Positions 8,365 through 16,856 of a DNA stretch of 32,693 bases are shown in pieces. The notes under the pieces are model-generated. The model worked only from the letters and a program-made list of their open reading frames with translations, did no database searches and was not told where the DNA came from. Both the position numbers and the translations under genes were made by a program. The stretch lies in IMG/VR virus record IMGVR_UViG_3300042556_003028, positions 1 through 32,693 of that record, one strand, 5' to 3'. Each line of letters opens with the position of its first letter. Position 1 is the stretch's first letter. This stretch comes from a virus.

Positions 8365-10698
8365 TTAAAACTCCACTATGAGTTTCATCTCTTCTCTTTG
8401 CTCTAGATTTCTAGTGATAGGTTTGATATTCTGTATGTATAGAACTTCTCCAGACATGTATCTAAGATCACTTAAGTGATTTACACTATTTACAACTCCA
8501 TTTACTATCACATCGGTTCCGGATGCACCGATTCCTGCATAATCAAATGATTGACCAACCGCAACTTTTCCCTGCACTCCTACTAATTTAAGTTCACCTG
8601 TGCTTCCTGTAACATGAATCCAGTCAACAATATAACCATTTCCAGAAGTGTTTCCGATTGCAAAAGAGATGAATGTGTCTTTATTGAATGTTGTAGTGGT
8701 GAAATTTGCTCCACTTATGGTCAAATTTGTGGTTAAATCGTATGTGGAAGGTACTGATACCAATTCAGTTTCCGAAGAAAATATTTTAGCGGGACCAGTG
8801 ATCCCATTTGAACCATCAAATAGCGGTTTTGTTTGTAGAACAATTTCATTGGTATTGAATAAACCACAAGAATTCTCAAGCCTCAATCTTCCAACCAAAA
8901 ATGTTCCAGGCAAAATATCCCATCCATATATTTCACCGGTAGATCTCGATTGTGGAATATTTGCCTCCCGATTTCCGACTCCATGGGCATAGTTACCAAT
9001 TTCATACTCACCGCCGAAGAAGGATCCTGTTACTGGAACTAATGTAAAATTAAGTAGATGTCTACCTTCAGTTCCTGCTACAATACGGTTATCAACATTG
9101 AATATTGATAGACCTCCAACATCCATTGTACCACCGGCAGAAAATGTTCCCCCGACAATATTTGTGAGAACCAGTTCATTTGTAGCAGTTTGACCTAACC
9201 TGCCATTCCTCCAAGAAACGACAGTTCCTATAGGTCCATTAATTTGTCCTGCTGTTCCACCAACAATAAATGATCCTGAAGCACCAGCCTGAACAAATTT
9301 CAACCTCGCTTGATTATTTGTCAATATTGGATTTTTTAATATTCCAATTTGTCTAAAATCATTATTGACACTAATCAAACCTCCTTCACTACGATCAAAA
9401 TCTTTAACTATCATGTAGGTGGAAGCACCAAGTTCACGAACAGAGTTGGCACCATGTCCACCTACAGGTGGGATAACAGCATTAATTACATTCTTTAAAT
9501 TTGAGTACTCAAGTGGAGTATTTGTTGGGAATAGTGTAGTTAGTCCCTTTGTGATGTTCAGTTCAGCAAATGTATAATTCTGTCCACCATCAACAACCTC
9601 AATACTTTGGATATATCTTGGTGACAATATGTTACAACTTCCAGTAACATCAGCAGTACCTCCAAAATTAATTCTGAAATCTGCCGTTTTTATCGTTGGA
9701 TTATTTATATTGTTATACGAAGAACCATCACCATTTACAGTTATCTTCGGCTGAATGCTGAATGTGGTCTGTTTTGTTGGATCTGATGATCCAGAAACGC
9801 CTATGACTAGAGGATCTATCGTTATTTTTGCAGTTGATCCGAGCCATTCATATGAATTAATTATTCTCCTTTGACCTTGTCCAGCACCGCTGTCAAAAGA
9901 AATTACCATATCCGTATAAAATGAAGAATTCGGTGTCAACTCGGGAGATGAAACTATCACGCTAGTTGCACCAGGACCATTACTCGTCAAAATTACATTC
10001 GAACTTGATGGTAATACACATGATGGGGTAGTCACCCAATATGCTCTTGCCGCCTCCTGAATGTAAGCAAATTCCATTTTGCCATTCACAGAAGATTGCT
10101 GAACATTCCATTGTAAAATTCTGTCATCATTTGGCTTCAAAAACTGAACATATTCAACAGGCATGTAACCTATAGAACCAACACGACTTTTGGTTAAGAA
10201 CTTCCTCTTGCTTTCAGGTATATTGTATAAAAATTTCCATCGATATCCATCTGCTAATTTTCGCACGACTGAATCTGTATGGGTTGGTGGTGTAAGCGAA
10301 GCAGAACCAAGATTATTATCAATACAGACATACACTCTTTCCTCATCCACTAATGCATAAAAATTTGCCGGACTAACATCATCAAATAAATCTATAGTGT
10401 TTCTGTATGCGGTGTAAACTTCTCCCACGGTCCAATCTATTCTAGGTACAACTAATGAAACATCATCCCTATTAATTCGTTTTGCAGCAATAAGCCCTCG
10501 CCAAAAATCGATGTCATTCGTAACTGTATCGAGTGCAGAGACCGGAGTATCTCCAGTTCCTCTAACACCACCCCAAGAGGTTATTTTTCCAATGCATAAG
10601 TAGAAATTCTGGTTAGAGATATCACTGAATTGATCCAGAACAGTATCTGCTATGAATCTTCTATGACTTTGACGAAATGGGTCGCAACTTGATGACAT
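8365..10698 (-). CDS. gp8: baseplate wedge protein gp8, expanded
   Basis: The N-terminal 190 residues fit the gp8 family: FYLCIGKITSW, then VVPRIDWTVGEVYTAYR, VYVCIDNNLGS and DGYRWKFLYNIP. The last 35 residues (SGEVLYIQNIKPITRN, ending KLIVEF) align with the T4 gp8 C-terminus (SGEMIYMENRPPIIMA, ending NILFTF). gp8 is part of the baseplate wedge and binds gp7 and gp10 in T4. T4 gp8 is 334 aa; this one is 777 aa, with the extra roughly 400 aa as a beta-rich, Gly/Ser/Thr-rich insert in the middle. AGGAGAG lies 4 nt before the ATG, and a CTAAATA box lies just upstream of that. Order 6-7-8 is as in T4. Confidence 0.85.
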   Translation of the reverse strand: MSSSCDPFRQSHRRFIADTVLDQFSDISNQNFYLCIGKITSWGGVRGTGDTPVSALDTVTNDIDFWRGLIAAKRINRDDVSLVVPRIDWTVGEVYTAYRNTIDLFDDVSPANFYALVDEERVYVCIDNNLGSASLTPPTHTDSVVRKLADGYRWKFLYNIPESKRKFLTKSRVGSIGYMPVEYVQFLKPNDDRILQWNVQQSSVNGKMEFAYIQEAARAYWVTTPSCVLPSSSNVILTSNGPGATSVIVSSPELTPNSSFYTDMVISFDSGAGQGQRRIINSYEWLGSTAKITIDPLVIGVSGSSDPTKQTTFSIQPKITVNGDGSSYNNINNPTIKTADFRINFGGTADVTGSCNILSPRYIQSIEVVDGGQNYTFAELNITKGLTTLFPTNTPLEYSNLKNVINAVIPPVGGHGANSVRELGASTYMIVKDFDRSEGGLISVNNDFRQIGILKNPILTNNQARLKFVQAGASGSFIVGGTAGQINGPIGTVVSWRNGRLGQTATNELVLTNIVGGTFSAGGTMDVGGLSIFNVDNRIVAGTEGRHLLNFTLVPVTGSFFGGEYEIGNYAHGVGNREANIPQSRSTGEIYGWDILPGTFLVGRLRLENSCGLFNTNEIVLQTKPLFDGSNGITGPAKIFSSETELVSVPSTYDLTTNLTISGANFTTTTFNKDTFISFAIGNTSGNGYIVDWIHVTGSTGELKLVGVQGKVAVGQSFDYAGIGASGTDVIVNGVVNSVNHLSDLRYMSGEVLYIQNIKPITRNLEQREEMKLIVEF

Positions 10699-10706
10699 AT
10701 CTCTCC

Positions 10707-10713
10707 TATTTAG
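10707..10713 (-). promoter_or_regulatory. possible late-promoter box upstream of gp8
   Basis: CTAAATA on the minus strand, 8 nt before the gp8 ATG. It resembles the T4/cyanophage late -10 element (TATAAATA/CTAAATA). The gp8 Shine-Dalgarno lies between box and ATG and would be only partly transcribed from this promoter, so the box may be a chance match in an AT-rich gap. Confidence 0.35.
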
Positions 10714-10730
10714 ACTGGTTTATACTGCTA

Positions 10731-12923
10731 TTAAGATCCGGGTGGGGCTGAGTAAGCACAAACTATACGATCTCCTATGCCCTGAATTACTTTTCCGCTA
10801 CCATTAACAATATCTACACTTATATTAAAATTGCCATTTCCCACATTTGAAAATTGAGTTGTTGTTGAATTTAGGTTGACTAACTGAACAACACCACCAT
10901 CAGGATTGTTAGCGGCCAATACACCTGACAATCTAACTCTAATTTTAGACAACCCATCAACACCAAACCTAATAAGGTTTTCATAATTTGCTATCGTCCA
11001 GTTAACTGTCAATTTTTTGCCGCCCGAAATAGTTCCAACGACTGAAGATGAATTTAGAGGAGAAGTTATGTTTATAACTGGCGTAGCGTATGCAGTTGCT
11101 GATTCTGTTCTACAATCGAATTCATCCCCAATTGGAACATTGAAAAAAGATCTCGCTGTTATTTTGAAGAACTGTGTATTTCCTGAATACCTAAGAAATG
11201 CAAGTTTAGAATCTACTGGATTAGTCTCATCATAAAAATCCGCAGTCCAACCCTGCGGAGGGCTACCTCCAGTTGAGGATATCCATTCATTCCAGTATTG
11301 AAATTGAAGCCAATTTCGATAACCAACAGGTGAACTTATATGTGGAGCACTTACTGTGAGTTGAGACTTTTCTATTCTGGCTAAAACTGCATCCCTTATT
11401 CTTCTATTTGGATGTTCATATATTATCCAAAACGGATCTGCACCAGAAAATCCTGTAAGACCGACCGGAGGATTGGCTTCGGTCGCTGAAACAAATAACT
11501 GTGTGTTCGATATTGGGTTTCCGGCTGTTGAATATGCTAAATTATAATATATGCTATTTACATCTGTTACATTACTATAATCTAGTGTTGTTCTAATTTT
11601 AGCGTCATGTATTGATCTTGAATACCCCGCCTTAACATTAGTACCAATTTCATCGCCAGCGGTTCCAGGAACTTGAAACCAATCATACAAATTATCATGT
11701 GTATTAAAGGTGTAAGGTAAGTAGTGTCCGATCAAGGGGACTTCATATCTAATCAAAGTTGTTGCGTTTTTGAGGTCACCACGGGAACATCTTTTAATTA
11801 GGACTTGCCCAAACATTGCGGTTCCTGCCGGATGAATTAAGCGACGAATAGTTTCTTTATATTGATCAAGGACTATTTCTGCTTTAAGAACATACGAGTA
11901 CTCTTGATAGTAATGGTTGTCCTGTAGAACCTTATTTGTACTTATTCTACCGTCAAAATTTAGATAATATCCATCCGCACTACACACAGTTGAAATATTT
12001 GCTGTCCCCGAAAATCCTGATCCCCCTAAAGAAAAAACCTTTACCGACGGGGTACTTTCGTAGTTTATTCCAAAGTTATCTATTTTAATTTTACGAATAC
12101 TGCCTGAACTTGTAACCGATGAAACTGATCCTTTTGCACCTTGACCGCTATCACCTGGAGCAGATGTAATTAAAACTTCGTCACCAACTGAATAACCTGA
12201 TCCCCCATTATTAACTGTAATCGATCCGAGAACATTGTAGACTTTTTGCTCTCTGTAAATGTTTTCACCCGATCTAAATTCTAGTCCTATAATTCCAGAT
12301 AGAAATGTTCCATTCTTACCAGATATCGTTAGTTCTGCAATTTCATACTGTCCCTGTTGATAGACACTCACATCTAAAACCTTGGCCGATGCAATTATTT
12401 TTCCATTCGAATCTCTCTGATAAACAAGATTTCCAATTGAGTTAAATATATCATTACCGATTGTATTTGATATCAGTAAAGAGGTTTTTTGAAACCATTT
12501 ACCATCAGATGTACGAAGAATGTCCCTTTTAGGATAGTAAAATTCTACTCCGACATCAAATAAAATTCTGAACAAGAACTCGTATGATTTCTCTGTTCCT
12601 TTTGCACGATAAAAAGACTTAATGTTCTTTATTAATTTTTTAACATCAAGAGGTGTTCCTGTTGATGTTGTAGCCAATTGCTCAGGGAAATCGTGCAAAT
12701 ACTCCTTCTTAAAATGTGTTATAAAATCGCCAATACTTTGATCAATATCAGTGACATCTTGGAGTACCATTGGGCTGACTATCTGCCCTCCTCTCTCTGT
12801 CCTTTGCAACCACTCATAGTAAGCAGACAAAAAGGCAACTAATGTCGGATGATCTACCCTAACAAATTCAGGCAATCTACCCGATACTAGACTCGAAAGT
12901 TGATTTGGTTTGCTGTAATCCAT
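10731..12923 (-). CDS. gp7: baseplate wedge protein, gp7-like
   Basis: This 730-aa protein lies between gp6 and gp8, the position of gp7 in T4. Two short regions match my recollection of the C-terminal part of T4 gp7: FYRAKGTEKSYEFLFRILF (residues about 110-130; T4 has FYSTKGIEASYKFLFKVLY) and RRLIHPAGTAMFG near residue 360 (T4 has IRFVHPVGFGF). The N-terminus (FVRVDHPTLVAFLSAYYEWL) also fits T4 gp7's FEAFCEAYIQYL region. T4 gp7 is 1032 aa and carries large N-terminal domains absent here; instead there is a C-terminal beta-sandwich-like domain (about residues 610-730). gp7 joins gp6, gp8, gp10 and gp53 in the wedge. There is no Shine-Dalgarno; the gene follows gp6 after 9 nt. This is a remote match and could be annotated only as a virion structural protein. 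Confidence 0.7.
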   Translation of the reverse strand: MDYSKPNQLSSLVSGRLPEFVRVDHPTLVAFLSAYYEWLQRTERGGQIVSPMVLQDVTDIDQSIGDFITHFKKEYLHDFPEQLATTSTGTPLDVKKLIKNIKSFYRAKGTEKSYEFLFRILFDVGVEFYYPKRDILRTSDGKWFQKTSLLISNTIGNDIFNSIGNLVYQRDSNGKIIASAKVLDVSVYQQGQYEIAELTISGKNGTFLSGIIGLEFRSGENIYREQKVYNVLGSITVNNGGSGYSVGDEVLITSAPGDSGQGAKGSVSSVTSSGSIRKIKIDNFGINYESTPSVKVFSLGGSGFSGTANISTVCSADGYYLNFDGRISTNKVLQDNHYYQEYSYVLKAEIVLDQYKETIRRLIHPAGTAMFGQVLIKRCSRGDLKNATTLIRYEVPLIGHYLPYTFNTHDNLYDWFQVPGTAGDEIGTNVKAGYSRSIHDAKIRTTLDYSNVTDVNSIYYNLAYSTAGNPISNTQLFVSATEANPPVGLTGFSGADPFWIIYEHPNRRIRDAVLARIEKSQLTVSAPHISSPVGYRNWLQFQYWNEWISSTGGSPPQGWTADFYDETNPVDSKLAFLRYSGNTQFFKITARSFFNVPIGDEFDCRTESATAYATPVINITSPLNSSSVVGTISGGKKLTVNWTIANYENLIRFGVDGLSKIRVRLSGVLAANNPDGGVVQLVNLNSTTTQFSNVGNGNFNISVDIVNGSGKVIQGIGDRIVCAYSAPPGS

Positions 12924-12932
12924 TTACATTAC

Positions 12933-14846
12933 TTATGAAGTTCTATATGGGAAGTTTGCATCACTTGCATTTTTATCAATTACAGTAGATTCAGGAACAA
13001 CTGTTATATCAATTTCATTATCATTGATTAATAGGACTTGATTTCTTCTAACAAATATATCGTTTCTTTCCGGAATCAAAGAAATCTTAATTTCAACATT
13101 ACCATCCGGTATTCCTAAAGGAGCAAAAGATTTCAATTCAACCAGTCCAGTTGAATAATTTATTGTTCCAGCATTTCTCTTTATGTAGATCCTTTCTTGA
13201 CCCACAAGTTTATAGATTCTTACATTCCCATACCCATCATCATCGAGATACGCTGCAACAGATCCGTTCGTATCTGTAAAGAAGAATGGTGACGAACTAA
13301 GTACAGGAGTATAGCCATCAATTGGATGGTTTATAGCGTTGTCAAATTTGATTGTATATGGAAGAGATTTTCCAAATTGTGGCTCTAATCTTTTCTCAAT
13401 GACAATAGATGTTCTATTGCTATTGATAGATGGATCAAGGCCATCTATGTAAGAACTGAACTTCGATTGTCTGAAATTTTTACCAAACTGATCTAGATTC
13501 TCGTTGCCGTATTGAAGAATCTTATTTCTAATTCCCTGAGATAAAACATCTGGTGATGCAGTTGTTTTTCTTTGGTCATAGTAAACAACTACTTTCGTAT
13601 TGATATAAGTTAGATCGGGATCTACGACTTCAGGAGTAACTGTCAACATACTGATGGGGGATAGGATATTTCTTGATATTGACTGTTTTTCTTGTATAGA
13701 AAGTTTCGATGCATTTTTAGGCTTAACTGAAATAAATACCTTTCCATATTGAGGAGGGTCGTTTTCCTCTCCCCCCCAAACAAGAAATGATTCTGATCTT
13801 ATGGAATAGTTTTTTGCCAAAGCAGTTAGATAGTCATTTGCAGTTACCGCTCTATCTTGTGCTTGAAAATTCTTAGGAGCATAATACTTTATAGAATCAA
13901 TACTTTCAGAATCTGACCCACCAAATGAAGATTGAACTACATTATTGATACGATTCACAGATACAATATATGTGGATGTTGATGTGTTTTCGGTGGTAAA
14001 AGCGGGAGACTGCGGAGTATCTGTACTTCCTATTCCATTACCAGATACACCATTCGTCCTTAAATATACCACACTAATTAGATTACCATTTTCGACTGAC
14101 TTGCCCAAGATGCCATCACCAAAGTAAATCTCCCACTTGTTTCCCTCTGATTCTTGAACAAAAAAAACTGTTGTGTCCCCATTTAAACGATTGGTATCAT
14201 TAACTCTCGTCCAAACCTCATCCAAACCCTGTGAATCGGTTACGGACCTTTGCACTCTGACAACCAATGAATCTATATCAATATTTTCATCCTCTATTAT
14301 AAACTTTTGGTTTGCGTCTTTTCTATTAACTATGAATGAAGTTGTTTGTAAACTACCTTCATATAAAAAAACATCTGAAACAAAAAACCTGTTGTTGATG
14401 ACTCTGAATGTATAATTCTCAAGTGTGACAAAGTTGATAGATCTTCCGTTTGCATCTCGGGCGGTAAATGTCTTACCAATAGGAAGAATTTCTTTGTTTG
14501 CTGCCACAGTTATAACAGCCGGTGCATCTCTTGCGCCTTCAATCGGTATTAATTCAACGGAGACATTTACTCTTGATGCTTTCTTTGATCTTGGTGTATA
14601 GTTGAGTTGTTTTGCAAGCGATACAACAGAGTTTCGTATCAATGCTGAATCTAGAAATGCCTCATTAGCAACCATGTTTGCATAAAAGGCTTGGTAATGT
14701 GTATTATATGCAAGCAGATCGAGAAGGATATTCATAGTCGATCCCTCAAAATCATAGTCTTGAAATTGTTCTTGTCCTCTAAGGTAATCTTTGAGACTGT
14801 TTTTGATCTGATCAAAATCTAGATCACGAATGGGTGTATCTGCCAT
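12933..14846 (-). CDS. gp6: baseplate wedge protein gp6
   Basis: At 637 aa, its length is close to T4 gp6 (660 aa). The N-terminal region is typical: a helical segment DFDQIKNSLKDYLR, then FEGSTMNILLDLLAYN and NMVANEAFLDSALIRNSV, which is the signature of the gp6/Mu gp47-type baseplate J family. Later there is AVTANDYLTALAKNY, another hallmark of this family. gp6 dimers form the ring that connects the wedges of the baseplate. The start overlaps the gp25 stop by one base, and AGAGGA lies upstream, so the two genes are coupled. The call is firm. Confidence 0.93.
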   Translation of the reverse strand: MADTPIRDLDFDQIKNSLKDYLRGQEQFQDYDFEGSTMNILLDLLAYNTHYQAFYANMVANEAFLDSALIRNSVVSLAKQLNYTPRSKKASRVNVSVELIPIEGARDAPAVITVAANKEILPIGKTFTARDANGRSINFVTLENYTFRVINNRFFVSDVFLYEGSLQTTSFIVNRKDANQKFIIEDENIDIDSLVVRVQRSVTDSQGLDEVWTRVNDTNRLNGDTTVFFVQESEGNKWEIYFGDGILGKSVENGNLISVVYLRTNGVSGNGIGSTDTPQSPAFTTENTSTSTYIVSVNRINNVVQSSFGGSDSESIDSIKYYAPKNFQAQDRAVTANDYLTALAKNYSIRSESFLVWGGEENDPPQYGKVFISVKPKNASKLSIQEKQSISRNILSPISMLTVTPEVVDPDLTYINTKVVVYYDQRKTTASPDVLSQGIRNKILQYGNENLDQFGKNFRQSKFSSYIDGLDPSINSNRTSIVIEKRLEPQFGKSLPYTIKFDNAINHPIDGYTPVLSSSPFFFTDTNGSVAAYLDDDGYGNVRIYKLVGQERIYIKRNAGTINYSTGLVELKSFAPLGIPDGNVEIKISLIPERNDIFVRRNQVLLINDNEIDITVVPESTVIDKNASDANFPYRTS

Positions 14847-15244
14847 TATCTTGTCCTCTGTAGTGTCAATGATGTTGTGAATACTTTACGGACATTCTTT
14901 ATCGTGTACAAAACCTTGACATTGACCGTATTTCTATCAATATTGTACTCAAGTTCAACTTTTGTCTGTGCAACTCTAGGCTCATACACCTTGATCACTT
15001 TCATAATTCTTCTCTTGATCTCTTCCATCACAATTGGATTGGCATTTTCAAATAATAAATCAAATATGCCTGTGTTTATTTCTGGATGAAATGGCTTTTC
15101 ATTTCCCTTAAGTAAAACTAGACTCTTGATTGCTCTTCGAATAGCATCATCACCAGTTTTGACATTAACATCGTTTGTGAATATGTTTCTCTCAAAATTA
15201 ATGTCGAGATCGGATGAGTTATTTGTTGGTTGGGGAGTTGTCAT
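14846..15244 (-). CDS. gp25: baseplate wedge protein gp25
   Basis: At 132 aa it has the length of T4 gp25. It has the family pattern of an N-terminal DINFERNIFTNDV segment, then AIRRAIKSLVLLKGNEKPFHPEINTGI with the strongly conserved tract around GEKPF, FENANPIVMEEI and a beta-rich end (VEYNID-like, VKVLYTIKN). The fold is lysozyme-like without catalytic function, as in GpW/gp25-family sheath-initiator proteins. It links the wedge ring to the first sheath disc. It lies between PAAR and gp6, a typical neighbourhood, and is coupled to gp6. Confidence 0.93.
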   Translation of the reverse strand: MTTPQPTNNSSDLDINFERNIFTNDVNVKTGDDAIRRAIKSLVLLKGNEKPFHPEINTGIFDLLFENANPIVMEEIKRRIMKVIKVYEPRVAQTKVELEYNIDRNTVNVKVLYTIKNVRKVFTTSLTLQRTR

Positions 15245-15274
15245 TTTTACTTTAATTCCGAGAGTTGATTGGAA

Positions 15275-15565
15275 TCATCCTCCACAGTAAACATTATTTG
15301 ATCCTGTTCCGCAAGCAGATCCACATGCGACGGGATCACCTATTCTTGCCGCTGGCTTGCTATTTACAAATACGCTAGATGATCCGGCGGCTGTTTTTGA
15401 GTTCTTATGACACGGTTTACCACAACAATGTGTCGCCCATTTATCGGTTTTTCTATGCCACCCACGACTATTTACAACTACATTTGAGGATGCTGATAGA
15501 TTCTTCCTTGGAGGGAAGCATGCATGTCCTGTACATATGTCGCCTAATCTCGTTACTGCTGGCAT
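15275..15565 (-). CDS. PAAR-domain spike tip protein (gp5.4-like)
   Basis: This 96-aa protein has the PAAR pattern: RLGDICTGHACFPPR at the start, VVVNSRGW, a central Cys/His cluster (HCCGKPCH), then SSSVFVNSKPAARIGDPVACGS and a final NNVYCGG. PAAR proteins are cone-shaped, metal-binding tips that cap the gp5 trimer spike; T4 gp5.4 is the equivalent. The ligands are probably among C11, H14, C16 and the HCC/CxxxC cluster. The gene is close to gp5 and gp25, as expected, and GAGG is placed 4 nt before the ATG. Confidence 0.92.
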   Translation of the reverse strand: MPAVTRLGDICTGHACFPPRKNLSASSNVVVNSRGWHRKTDKWATHCCGKPCHKNSKTAAGSSSVFVNSKPAARIGDPVACGSACGTGSNNVYCGG

Positions 15566-15571
15566 TTTTCC

Positions 15572-16240
15572 TCACTCACAACCTGGTCCTGGATAAAATC
15601 CTTTATCTTTCATGCCATTTATGTATTCACGATTCGTAACAGGATATCCATTCAGATAAAACTGATTCTCGATATTTAGGATGAATTTATCCCTCCTAGA
15701 ACTCCAATTTGTTTGTACATAAAGTGTGAAATTTTTGTCTGAATATGCGGCTGTATTTCCAGAGTCAAAAGCACGGATTGTATAATAAATTTCCCCGCCA
15801 GGTTTTGCTCCCTGAAGATAGTTTGTCTCGTTGAACTTAAAATCTATTCCACCAAACCTCTCTGGTGCAATATCCATAAGATTATCAACTATGCCACATA
15901 TATTTCCTGTGTCTATATTCAAATATAAACTCGGAGGGAACTCACCCGCAACTACTGCATATTTAATTGGTCCAATCGGGTCATAACTACAGAAAAAAGT
16001 ATCTTGATCTTGGTCTGGATCTTGGTCTGGTTGATTTGCGGAAGTTCTGACTCTATAGTTCGCACGAACGGCCAAAGATCCACACTCACATAATCTCTGC
16101 ATTTCATATATCTCATTGAATCTATTAATTTCAATATCGTCAGGCATCCAAACAAAAGAACAGGCAGACGCACCCCCAAATAAAATACCAAATCCATTAG
16201 GATAATAAGTTTCTATGGGCAACGATCCCGTCATTGGCAT
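15572..16240 (-). CDS. Ig-like (putative-Ig/cadherin-like) domain protein of the baseplate region
   Basis: This is a 222-aa protein. Residues about 105-185 follow the pattern of the putative Ig fold family (He_PIG type): GEFPPSLYLNIDTGNICGIV, then a strand with YYTIRAFDSGNTAAYSDKNF. Before it is an acidic Gln/Asp tract (PDQDPDQDQD) that looks like a linker. The end is Gly/Pro/Cys-rich. The gene sits between the spike gene gp5 and PAAR, so it is likely a structural or decorating component of the central spike or hub. It starts at a TAATG overlap with the previous gene, with GGGGGAG upstream. A second in-frame ATG lies two codons in. Confidence 0.75.
   Translation of the reverse strand: MPMTGSLPIETYYPNGFGILFGGASACSFVWMPDDIEINRFNEIYEMQRLCECGSLAVRANYRVRTSANQPDQDPDQDQDTFFCSYDPIGPIKYAVVAGEFPPSLYLNIDTGNICGIVDNLMDIAPERFGGIDFKFNETNYLQGAKPGGEIYYTIRAFDSGNTAAYSDKNFTLYVQTNWSSRRDKFILNIENQFYLNGYPVTNREYINGMKDKGFYPGPGCE
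16006..16029 (-). repeat. 12-bp tandem repeat in the acidic linker
   Basis: GATCTTGGTCTG occurs twice in tandem. On the coding strand it encodes the DPDQ-type acidic linker of the Ig-like protein. The unit is in frame (4 codons), so copy-number change would lengthen or shorten the linker without a frameshift. Confidence 0.6.
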
Positions 16241-16854
16241 TAAAAATCTCCCCCATCAATCACTATTGGTATTTCAGGTATTTGAAGAACTGGAAGATCA
16301 TCTACAACCTGTGTATCTAAATTTTCATCAGGAAACTGCGTCGAAAGGATTTCACTAATCAATTCCTGTTGTTGTGTTTGATATGCAAGTTTAGTACCGA
16401 GTTCAAAAGTTTCACTCGATGTGCCATTAACATCCGTGGCTGAAGAAAATACAGTATTTTGTAATAGAACGGCGGTTTCGTCTTTGTCAAGAGCGGACTC
16501 TTGCGCTTTCTCAATTTCTATTGAACTCATTTGTCCGTAGTTACCACCAAAAGCAAGTTTATCAGTTTCACTTGGTGGCGAAACTCCATAGGATACAAAT
16601 TCTTTAGATCCATTAGTAGGAAATACCGACACAGTATTTGCTTCCACCAATTCCGGATTATCCAGAAGTTGGTCGTTTATGATCGCATCATCAAAAGTCG
16701 AAGGAACACGGATATTTGGTGACTCAGCAAGACCTATAAACTCAGGCATCTTCACATTCAATTCAGAAGGAACTTCAACTCCATTCACCTTAAGTTTCGG
16801 AGTTTCATCTTTCGTTTGAGGTTTAGGCTTTTTATATGGGACTGGACCAATCAT
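16240..16854 (-). CDS. unrecognised 204-aa acidic protein in the hub/spike cluster
   Basis: I do not recognise a family. The protein starts with a basic Pro/Lys stretch (PVPYKKPKPQTKD). It is then mainly acidic and polar, with many short Pro-containing segments and a hydrophobic/acidic end (LPVLQIPEIPIVIDGGDF). It has no clear signal peptide or membrane segment and no Cys. AGGA lies 7 nt before the ATG, and its stop overlaps the next ATG (TAATG), so it is a real coupled gene of the late operon. Its position between gp5 and the Ig-like and PAAR proteins suggests a spike or hub accessory, by inference only. Confidence 0.7.
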   Translation of the reverse strand: MIGPVPYKKPKPQTKDETPKLKVNGVEVPSELNVKMPEFIGLAESPNIRVPSTFDDAIINDQLLDNPELVEANTVSVFPTNGSKEFVSYGVSPPSETDKLAFGGNYGQMSSIEIEKAQESALDKDETAVLLQNTVFSSATDVNGTSSETFELGTKLAYQTQQQELISEILSTQFPDENLDTQVVDDLPVLQIPEIPIVIDGGDF

Positions 16855-16856
16855 GT

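Noticed and set aside
15952-16197. 81-aa minus frame inside the Ig-like gene
   Set aside because: It is a shifted frame of the same strand, without a Shine-Dalgarno or recognisable pattern.
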